Assembly (NCBI GenBank): GCA_963693305.1
Contig: OY855904.1
Coordinates: forward strand, 40,909,304-40,973,303
Direction of reading: 5' to 3'
Length of the DNA: 64,000 nucleotides
Origin: Meandrina meandrites
Taxonomy: Eukaryota > Cnidaria > Anthozoa > Scleractinia > Meandrinidae
The notes beneath the pieces are model-generated. The model ran no database searches, was not told the origin of the DNA, and saw only the letters and a list, made by a program, of their open reading frames with translations. Of the stretch, positions 55,346-64,000 are shown piece by piece; the first letter of the stretch is position 1; every line of letters begins with the position of its first letter. A program made the translations under genes and the position numbers.

Positions 55346-56479
55346 TGCTAAGCAAGCAAATGTGTAGAGGTTTCAGGCATTTACATCTAACTTTAATGAA
55401 GAATTACAATGACACTATATGACATGGTAGAGTGGTTTGTATAAATGTGCACTCATTAGTAAACAAGGTTGCAAATTTTCCTTGTTTACAGTTTTACATT
55501 AATGAGTTTTATTTTTTTATGCTCATCAATGCTCTGCAAATGCAACAAAACAGACCAAACCCCTACAGGGTACTAACAATAATTTATTCCATAAGACCAA
55601 GGTAGCCGTGTCAACAATTACAATAATATTACTAGTTAATAATATCCACCACAATTCACATATCCGATGGCATTATGTTGATGAACTTTTTCATTACAAC
55701 AATTTGTTATCTACTTAGGTTATGTAAAGATAAAAAGCAAAACTATTAATCCTTTGCATGCAAGAGCAGCTTCAAAGTAGAACATTAACAAATTTCTGTT
55801 AGCAATATATTCGATGGAGACAGAGGGTTAAATTATGGAAGAAAAGCATTTAAATATGTTCTTTTCTTGGCTTTGACAATTGTAACAGCCTTATATTATT
55901 ATTCTTTTCACACGCATTTCATTGCACTGGCAAATTCCCTTTTGGATAGGGACTTTCCTAACAGCATTTGCATTAACCTTCAATCTTACTGACCAGCCTA
56001 TTCACCATCTTTTTGAATACTGAATGACAAAAATTATATAAAAACAAGACTAAGTCAACTCTGTGACTTGAATCATGCAGCTAATGATCATATTAAAATG
56101 ATACAAAATAAAAATTTGATAGCAAATATTCTTGTTAATGTATAAAAGGCACGTGGATAAAACATACATATGTTGACAACCTTCCCTGTCATATGATGCA
56201 AAAAAGCTGAGAGTGTGAGTACATCTTAAATATCATAATCAGCATAAACCAGAAACCCATCACATGAGTTTCTGTACAAACAGTTCATATTTATTGAGAT
56301 ATTGTTTTTTTTGGTCACACTAGTACTAATGGGCCAGGGATGGCCTGGACAGAGAAATTATAACTGAAATTTTCAGAGTTACAGGTAAAGCTGAAACCTT
56401 TATAAAGGGAAAAACGGATATATTTTGGAAACCAATGGCATTCAGAGTTAAACAGCTGTGCATCTATTTAACAATGCTT

Positions 56480-57787
56480 ATGCATCAGTCAATTCCAGCA
56501 GTGCCCATCCCCCCCCCCCCCGGGCATAAGCATTTCTTTGGTAAATTCCCCGGGGTGGGGATGAGGGAACCGGGCAAATGCCCCGCTCCCGGGTTGATTG
56601 TTTTCAATCTCTCGATAGGTGATATAAGAATATAATACAAGTTGTTGCTTCTTGACAATGAAGAAATATCTAAAATTCAGAAAATATACCTTTAAAAACA
56701 TCCATGAACATCCACGAGCTTCTCTAGTCCTTCATGGACTAGCTAATCTGCAACGTACAGGGGCACCCAACGACCGAATCTTTCCAAAGACGTCAGAAGT
56801 GTCGTAAATGGATTTCTCTATGTTCTAGAAGGCTTTTTAGTTAATTTGGAGATGCCCTAAAAAATATTTATCTGTTCGGATATTTAAGGGGAACTTTCGT
56901 CGTTTCGAAAATTCTAGGGTCCTTTTTTGAGTCATCCGAAAGTTTTAGCTATCCTGATGGATCTTGTCGAAAGTTCGAGGACTCTGAGAGACCATATTTT
57001 CACTAGAAAATTTTAGGGGAAGTTTTTCGTTATACGTGTGCCTATCGAAATTTCGCGAAAATACTTGGCAATATAAATGTTTATCCGAATATTATAGGCG
57101 TTAAACCTATTCATCGGAAAACGTTAGGGGGTGTAAATTATACGACCGATCAAGGGATTGTTGTTGGCGTAGGAATCTTTTTACGGTCAAAACCGAATAA
57201 TTTGATCGTTTTAGATGCTCTGACCACAAAAATAACTTCTCCAATAATCTGATAAGTAGGCTAATGCCGAGCTCAATCACCTCAATTGCCTTTATCTTTC
57301 ATTAGGTTCACGTACATTCCTGATTACCTCTAATGCTCACCGAAACTTTTAGCAACTTTTGGAATAATTAAGCCAAACGAAAATTTTAGAGAACAAATAA
57401 AACCGTCCGAAAATTATGGGACATGATAAAAGTGAGCACATCAATTCCGAAAATTCTAGGGAAACTTTATGGTTTTCCGAAAAAATTTGAGAAGTCTAGA
57501 GCGTCGCTGGGAAAAAAATTTCGAAATTCTTAGGCGACCTTCCATCCGAACAGATATTTTACCGAAATATTCCGTTGGGTGCCCCTGAACGTAGTCCACG
57601 CCTTGGCCTATAAACGCCTCCATCACGAATACGCTACTCACTCTACGGTTTCGAAAGCACGTGTCAAATGCCCGGGGGTCAACCCGAGGTACGCAAATGC
57701 CCCACTGACCCCCGGGACGGGCAACATTAGGAAATGCCCCGGGGTTGCCCGGGGGGGGATGGGCACTGCTGGAATTGACTGATGCAT
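56480..57787. mobile_element. Nested inverted-repeat element with CCCGGG-rich ends
   Basis: Ends ATGCATCAGTCAATTCCAGC and complement, next to C and G runs and repeated GGGGCATTTG-type segments. It encloses the 830-bp element at 56758-57587. Confidence 0.7.
56758..57587. mobile_element. 830-bp element with internal motif array
   Basis: TIR CAGGGGCACCCAACG and complement; AACGTA on both sides (56752-56757 and 57588-57593). Between about 56890 and 57530 a motif close to TCCGAAAATTTTAGGG recurs about thirteen times, always in the same orientation. Confidence 0.75.
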
Positions 57788-58394
57788 TACATCACTTAGA
57801 AAAAAGAGAGACCCAAAAGGAAAGTCTGTACCATGACCTTCCATTATCTATGGGAAGGAGATGGTGAGAAAATGGGGGTACTTGAATTTTTAGCCACTGC
57901 AAAAGGGGGCTACTGATGTAATTTGTCATGGAGGACGAGGCCATGAAATCTTAAAGAGATGATACAAAAGCATAACTATGGTATGTAACAATAAGAACTT
58001 GGCACCCAGATTTCATGGTTATGCTCCCTGTGATTTTTCTAGGAGCACAGAGTTACACAGTATTTAGGTGTAGTCATGCATGGATTATGATTTATAATTA
58101 TAATAATTTCTGTACAGTGTTTTGCACTGCTCTGTTTGGTTGCTTATGCAATGCATTGTTATACCAATTAGTGATTGAAATTCCTCATCTCCAAGAAATA
58201 GGCCAAATAACTGATTAAACCTTAGATATTATTTGACATTGGGAAGGCAATATTAACCCTGTCTTTTACCAAACCATTTCTACAAACCATGCACTCTACC
58301 ATGCCATATATAGTGTCATTGTTTATTCTTCAAGGGAGGTTCTGATGTTCAATAAAATTTGATGTAACTGCCTGAAACCAAGACACATTCGTTT

Positions 58395-58956
58395 GCTTAG
58401 AATCCAGTACCTTGGAAGCTTGAAAAAGTGGTATAGCCCAAGGTATACCTATTGTCATAATAGCAATATTAAAAGCACTAACAGTATAAACTTTCAAAGC
58501 CTCTAACTCAAAAAGTTCAAAAAAGTTCAGAATGAGATTTACACCGATGAAAAAGCAATACTTACTCTACTTACTGCTTGAAAATTGAGCCATCTGCTAC
58601 CATATTTTCCTTGAAATTGGTGCTTGATTTTATAGCGTTCGAAAAAAGGGCAAAAGACATTTCGAGCAAGTTGGTTTTATTTATGATAATTCAACACTGC
58701 GTTCACTGAATCAAAGTCTTTCTAACTTCTTACAGTTAAGGAAACATGTCGTTATTTCATTTCCAAATGAATTTCGCGGAATCGTCTTACTGTTTTTGCG
58801 TAGCAATCACATTTCTCCACCAGCCATCGACTCTCGCTTGCCGCCATGTTTTGAACTTTGCTGCAGTGAAGCGCGCTCGACCCAGTCCTACTCCGCATCA
58901 CGCATCGCCCAAGAGCGCTCTGGCCGTTTCGCCGCCCTTCCTTTTTAGCGCCCTGG
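58395..58956. repeat. Right arm of large foldback
   Basis: Complement of 54831-55345 with scattered differences; ends TTTTTAGCGCCCTGG. Confidence 0.8.
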
Positions 58957-58970
58957 TGGAAACGGACCGC

Positions 58971-59935
58971 GGATGCGGACGGCGGACGGCGGACGGCGGA
59001 CGGCAAAAAAAAATAAAAATAAATAAAAATATGAAAAAACTATACTAAAAAAATAGTTAAAAAATAAAAAAATATTACAATGAGATAAATGAGTCGGATA
59101 CTGCTGGAAACCCGCGAAAAAATGTTTAGAAAGTGGTAATTATTCCCCCCCCCCCCCCCCCCCCCACCCCAATAAGAAAAATGCTCCGCGGTCCCAGTAT
59201 TTATGTAAGAATTTATCACTTGTAACAGTGTTCGGATCATTTTCAGAAGGCTTCGGAAATTAAAGAAATGCTATTCGTACACTCGTAAAGAATCTCGGTT
59301 TATAATATCATAAACTAGAGTGAATTACCAGGATTTCTCTCACTGAGAAAAATAATCGTCACACAATAACGCTATATCTTTCACATGTAAATATATAGAT
59401 TTCGTCACGTTTGCTAATAATATCTTCACACAGTAGAGATATATCTTTCATATGTTAAGATATCGATTTCGTCAAGCTCGCTGACGAGTTTGCATGCCAT
59501 GTTTTAACGGTGATTGAGCCAAAGTTTATCAACTCGGCAATCTTCGAAAATGTTTGAAAAACGTTCGAAAATATTGGTATGACCTTCGAAGGTCTGACTA
59601 GTGACTTGAAGTGGGGGGCTTTAGAAACTCTTCTCTTAAAAAGTCTTTATCTTTTCGGAAATATATTGCATGGGGTGGGGGGGGGGGGGGGGGGGGGGGG
59701 CTAAGCATCCCCCAGCCCTCCTTGCTCCGCGGTCCCTGGAATTACCACTTTCTAAACATTTTTTCGCGGGTTTCCAGCAGTATCCGACTCATTTATCTCA
59801 TTTTAATATTTTTTTATTTTTTTATTATTTTTTTTAGTATAGTTTTTTTCATATTTTTATTTATTTTTATTTATTTCTTGATTTTTATTGATTTTTATTT
59901 TTTTTGCCGTCCGCTGTCCGCCGTCCGCCGTCCGT
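58971..59935. repeat. Foldback with GCGGACG repeats and poly-C/G spacers
   Basis: The left arm (about 58971-59150) and right arm (about 59737-59935) are inverted: CGGACGGCGGACGG / CCGTCCGCCGTCCG, CGAAAAAATGTTTAGAAAGT / complement, CTGCTGGAAACCCGCG / complement. C and G homopolymers (about 59145-59165 and 59677-59700) flank the centre. Confidence 0.8.
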
Positions 59936-61734
59936 ACTTTACAGAGTCCCGAAAATCGAGGCGGCAAAACAAACTGAAAATTTATGGTGCCGGTTATGAA
60001 GGTCATTTTAAACCAGCTTTTGTGTAAGAATTGTGGCAGTTTGTGATTTGGGAAGTAGTGCAGGCTAACTTAGAATGAGCTTAATGTTGTTTTGACAGTT
60101 TGAATCATCTTATTTTCGTTGCGGTTTAGTGGAATGATTAACTACTAATCCTGTTTTATCGTACGCGTTGCTAAGTACCTTAGATAATTTTATGTAGAGA
60201 ACTGAATGAATTTTCTTCATTTCTGGTAAGTATAAATATGCGGTAGGTAAAGTCTGAACTCACTCAGCCAAGCACAGGAAGCTCGCAACGAAACCGGCGA
60301 AATATTCGTTTATGAATCGAAGATATTTTAACACACTCACTGATAAGCAGGGACAACAGAAACAAAACAAATGCAAGCGAGCCGAAATTCGGACTATATG
60401 TTTTTCATTGTTGGCGGCCATGTTGACTTACCATGAAGTATATGCCCGAAATTCTGCGAAATTGTGATTTTGATCCGTGAAGCTAAATAATTTGTTAACA
60501 AAATCCAGTAGTGAACATCACTAGTCTAAACGAAATATTTCATAAACAATGTCTGTATAAAATGTACAAACACGAACAGGTTTGATTAATATTTACCGGA
60601 AGATCTCAAAAGCGACACAACTTCAAATTTGTTCATAAATGAGGTAAATTCTCTCAATATAAAATTAGGCTTACGCTTAGTGCATACATTTACGTTTGTT
60701 ACCTCATTATTGAAGAAGGCTTGTATATTCTGCAGGGCAAAGCTTTCAAACCAGCCCAATAATATCGGAGACGAACACGGCAATTTCGTTGTAAGCTTTC
60801 TCCAACACCACCGACATATATGAATTATCAACGAAGATCAATTTCTCTCTTTCCATCGGTGTAGCCTTTTACAGTCTTTTATCTTTCACTCCAGTGAACT
60901 TAATCGGCTTTGAGTTCACTTTTATTTGAGCTCAATTCAGTGATTTTCAGGCTTGCTCAGCCGCAGGTCGAACCGTGGACATCGCTCTTTTGACTTGTAT
61001 TCCGATATATCATGTTCAAGTCCGCAATTACTTCGGTTCTTCCCATTACAAGGTTGTACTCAATGATTTGGAATAAGTTTCCATGATGTAGACGGGTAAA
61101 TAGAGCGAGAAATATCCACGAAGATCTATGTTCTTCAGCAGCTTTCTTCGCGTGTTTCATTCAGCTTTAAACGTGAACAGCGTGCCAAAGATTTTGGCGC
61201 CTTTTCATACAATGGCTTCGTTTAAGTTGATGTGAAATGTCCAGATCATTTTTTTGATGTGAGAAAAAATCTCTGAAGTGATGGAGTGAAAAATAATAAC
61301 GAAGAAATATTTTCTGCTGCTCACTTTCTTCACAAGTTTTCATTCCCGCGGTTGAGCAAAGATTTCGTCGCCTTTTCACGCAATCGATTCGTGTAGGCGA
61401 AATGAAATATCCCTATTCGATTTTCAACACGAGTTAAAAAAATGTTCAGTGTCCTACAAACTTCTACGATAGGTGACTTTTAACGAAAAGTGGATGGTCA
61501 ATATCAAACACGTAAGATGCCCAGGTCAAGCTTTTTCTGGAGTATGGCCGCCATTTTGGGCGAAGTCATCGTCGTCGTCGTCGCTAGGCGCACGCGCCCG
61601 CGAGCCATGCCGCTAGCCACGATGACCATGAAAACTCAAACGCATGGTTTTCTCAATTTCTATCCTCGCACGGTAGTTATGGGGCTCCGCTCTGCGGCCC
61701 TTCGGGCCGCTGGAGAGCTCAGCTATGAAATGGC

Positions 61735-61890
61735 GTTACGAGGAGATTAGGCAATCATAAAATAGGCGGCATGAAACACTGGACCCTGAAGTTAATAAAT
61801 AATAAGAATGCTCTACTTCTGAAGTCATTCCTTTTTTTCTTTCGATGTTGTTTATGGTCATTTTTCCCTTCTAAGAAAATGGCAGAATTT
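61735..61890 (+). promoter_or_regulatory. Putative 5' flank/leader of gene 3
   Basis: Matches 11065-11222 upstream of gene 2 (GCAATCATAAAAT, GCATGAAACACTG, AGTTAATAAATAATAAGAA, CTTCTGAAGTCATTCC). It lies 70-230 bp before the signal-peptide exon, so it may include the promoter or first non-coding exon. No TATA box or initiator can be assigned safely. Confidence 0.45.
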
Positions 61891-61962
61891 AGATGGTTAA
61901 AAATTATAGCTCTTTATCGATAGAATTTTTTGATGTTTTTCACATTACTTTTTAATTCACAG

Positions 61963-62070
61963 ACAAGATGGTTCCAAAACAAACGTGGACCAATTTTTTC
62001 CTTATGGAAAAAATGTGTCTCTTCACCGTGATAATGCGCTCATTTCTGCACTGTGCCATTGCTAGACAAG
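61963..62070 (+). CDS. Gene 3 exon 1: signal peptide (coding from 61968)
   Basis: The acceptor TTTAATTCACAG implies an upstream exon. The donor is CAAG|GTGATC, phase 1, identical in context to gene 2. A second ATG at codon 13 aligns with the gene 2 in-frame ATGs and is an alternative start. The hydrophobic core is interrupted by Arg-Ser, weaker than in gene 2. Confidence 0.8.
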
Positions 62071-64000
62071 GTGATCATATGCATAACTTATTTTTTACTA
62101 TGGTGATAATATTTTTTTCATTTCGTTTCATAAGCTCTTTTTCGTTGTTTGCAAACTGCGGTCGTAAAACTACAACTTGATTTTGTCGATAAAGAGAAAA
62201 AACACTCTCCTTTTAGAGAACAACAAGGCCTTTAATTGTTGTGAAATAATGGGGTAAAGTAAGCTATGGTTCGGTGGCTTTAAATATTCATAACTGTGTA
62301 AGTTGATCAGGGTGCCCAGTCAATTGTCTTTGGTGCAATAAACTTCGACAACCAAACTAACTACTCTCTAGCAACAAAATCTGCTTTATAAGTTTGTTCC
62401 CGAGCTATTTTTTTTTCGCGTTTACCCCTTACAATAGGTAAGACTAAAGACAGTTTTAAGCATTTGCTAACCAATCACAGGGCTTGAATTCTTCTTTAAT
62501 ATTTACTTACTGAAAGAGGTTGAAAGCAGAACCCGTTAGTACTTGATGCATTTCAAAAAATGAGATTTTTATTTCCACTTTAGTCAGTACATCTTGCAAC
62601 TTTGACAGAAGACTTTGTAATGGCTGGCGACAGTCTAACTCAGATGTCTTTGGCTGGACACGTCGCAAGGGACCGACACCATCTTCCAATACGGGTCCAG
62701 ATGGTGATCATACCAGTGGTTCAGGTAAGAGGAATGTCATTCGTCAATTTCAGGTATCTCGATGCAGTTTTTTCTGCACCATATCTAATACTTTCAAGTG
62801 GCCGTTTAGCAGACTTATCAGACTCGGATCGATGTGAAATTCAGTTACACCGGTTATTAGTCTTAAGTTTTTTTTTTCAGGCAATCGATATTTCCATGGC
62901 AAAAGAAATCCACGAAATCAGTAAAGCCTGAATTTAACGCAAATCAGATTTAAAGTAATGAAAAAGAGTGGGAAATTATGTATGTTGGATTTCGATTAAA
63001 TCGCTAAGATATTTAAAACCGTACGTTTTGAATGATAATGGTTAATAGGCCGAGGTGCAGACACACAGTTGATGGAATTACTTCGAAATAACGCCAAAAC
63101 GTATATTTAACTATTAGTAAGCTCTCAGCACTGTTTAAGTTTTATTCATTTTCTTTATTGCGATTTCGAGAATTGATCTTTTTTCTTAAAATCACTAACA
63201 ATGGAATTTTTGGGCATTTTTTTAGAAATCTCAAAAACTACTGGACATACTTTTTTGATACTTTCAAACATTCAGAAACATTCAGAAGCATTTGATTCAG
63301 TGGAAAACATCCAAGTAGAAAAAGAAGGCGTTTGAAATGACAAATAAGTTGCGTTACAAATTTACCGTTTATAAAATTATGCTAAAAATGAATGTGTATG
63401 AAGCTTCTCCGTGATAAGGATATTTATTGCAAAGAAATAAATGATTTTGTGTATGTTTTCCCAGCTTCCGGTTTGGGGAACTTCCTTTCATCCGGGAGTT
63501 TGTTTCACAAGTTCTTACATAGAATCGAGGCAAGCATGCATGTTAAATCCTTTAGCTGAATGAGGTCTTCGACAAGTTAAGACGAATCTCTTCATAAGGA
63601 GCAAGATACATCAAATAGCTTTTTGAAACAAGAAAAAAACTAACTGCGAAATTTGGATGAAAGTAGGTTCAAAATTTAATTGAATATTTAATTATATCAG
63701 CTTGTTTGTTCAATTTTTTTGTTGTCATTGCAAATTGTAACTTCTAAACATGTAACATAGATTTGTGTCGTTTAATTTTCAGAAGGGCGGGTGAACATTT
63801 TTTTTTTTATCTCCGCAGGATACTATATGTACATTGAGACGTCTTCTCCACGAGTCGCCGGTGATAATGCAAAGCTTAAGCTTTCTGTATCTGCAGATGG
63901 AGAACTTTCTTGTCTTGAGTTCTATTATCACATGTATGGAAAAACCATGGGAACACTTACTGTCTTCAACAGAAAATCAGTAGTGTTCAGTGCATCCGGA
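61968..64000 (+). CDS. Gene 3: MAM-domain receptor paralogue (5' part, runs off the window)
   Basis: Exons 61968-62070, 62584-62724 and 63819-64000 (incomplete) are in one frame. The signal peptide reads MVPKQTWTNFFLMEKMCLFT, then VIMRSFLHCAIARQ. The MAM first part has CNFDRRLCNGW, where the usual CDFD is CNFD, and DVFGWTRRKG in place of DWTWHTG. The central part has GYYMYIETSSPRVAGDNAK, LSCLEFYYHMYGKTMG and FNRKSVVFSASG. Phases match genes 1 and 2. The opening of the central exon is closest to gene 1 by eye (PRVAGDNAK). The same extracellular adhesion role is inferred; the stalk, membrane helix and tail lie beyond the window. Confidence 0.85.
62071..62583. other. Gene 3 intron 1
   Basis: 513 bp with no recognised repeat, compared with 7.65 kb for the same intron in gene 2. 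Confidence 0.7.
62584..62724 (+). CDS. Gene 3 exon 2: MAM first part
   Basis: 141 nt; CACTTTAG / TCAG|GTAAGA; phase 1 at both ends. Ends GPDGDHTSGSG as in gene 1. Confidence 0.88.
62725..63818. other. Gene 3 intron 2
   Basis: 1.1 kb without a recognised element. Confidence 0.6.
63819..64000 (+). CDS. Gene 3 exon 3: MAM central part, cut by window end
   Basis: The acceptor is CTCCGCAG, phase 1. 182 of an expected 236 nt are visible. FNRKSVVF replaces FNGNSVVF, removing the NGS/NGN loop. Confidence 0.88.

Larger units (their letters stand above)
54810..59950. mobile_element. 5.1-kb composite Mutator-like insertion
   Basis: Ends GGGACTCTGTAAAGT and complement ACTTTACAGAGTCCC; 9-bp repeat GAAAATCGA at 54801-54809 and 59951-59959. 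Inside lie a large foldback (arms 54831-55345 and 58395-58956), a further inverted pair at 56480-57787, a nested 830-bp element and a second foldback at 58971-59935. No transposase recognised. Confidence 0.75.
54292..61725. mobile_element. Helentron-like element, copy C, with nested Mutator-like insertion
   Basis: The 5' end TATAGATTTAGGCAGGCC and AAAAGCGGAGCTCC match copies A and B. The 3' end keeps a hairpin with TTCG loop (GCGGCCC-TTCG-GGGCCGC type) and AGCTCAGCTA, but the stem bases differ from A and B. Internal segments (about 54530-54800 and 59961-61480) align with copy A at lower identity, so C is older or from another subfamily. It ends directly before the 5' flank of gene 3. Confidence 0.65.

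Overview
This is an intron-rich, AT-leaning animal nuclear sequence. The gene family, the dense small inverted-repeat transposons, the tRNA-derived SINEs and the Penelope-like, Crypton-like and Mutator-like remnants suggest an anthozoan cnidarian, most likely a stony coral. That assignment is inference from familiarity with such repeats, not a database match. Nothing bacterial or plasmid-like is present.

The backbone is a tandem cluster of at least three paralogous type I membrane proteins on the + strand. Shared architecture: signal peptide, MAM domain(s), Ser/Thr/Pro-rich stalk, a two-Cys SEA-like juxtamembrane module with a conserved RRKR (furin-type) site, one transmembrane helix and a short tyrosine-containing tail. 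Gene 1 (2357-9082) is 5'-truncated by the window and shows one MAM domain. Gene 2 (13883-40863) is complete: 11 coding exons, 702 codons by my join, two MAM domains. Gene 3 (61968-beyond 64000) shows its signal-peptide exon and one and a half MAM exons. Orthologous exons have matching lengths (141 or 150, 236, 95, 101 and 387 nt) and identical intron phases (1, 0, 1, 0, 2, 2). MAM cassettes are bounded by phase-1 introns and can therefore be gained or lost without breaking the frame. Gene 2's second MAM is followed by a broken partial extra copy of the central MAM exon.

The long introns and intergenic stretches are filled with mobile DNA. Several elements have clear target-site duplications (TSDs): Mutator-like inverted-repeat elements with about 9-bp TSDs (14985-15421, 26080-27000, 34271-36321, 40907-42106, 54810-59950), a hAT-like element (9141-9610), a TTA-flanked MITE (6184-6565) and a TTAA-flanked element (28078-28686). 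Three copies of one larger family start at 16801, 48108 and 54292. They share a GC-rich 3' hairpin with a TTCG loop and a subterminal inverted repeat, and look Helitron/Helentron-like. Two of the three carry nested insertions.

Protein-coding mobile fragments are a Penelope-type GIY-YIG nuclease end (36960-37334), a Crypton/KIAA1958-like recombinase pseudogene split by a 2-kb Mutator-like element (34069-36482), and a RecQ-like helicase fragment plus a Cys-rich zinc-ribbon ORF inside another Mutator-like element (41.2-41.9 kb). The most interesting biology is the MAM/SEA-like receptor cluster. It is an evolving, cleavable cell-surface family with modular MAM number, diverging cytoplasmic tails and a possible secreted isoform.
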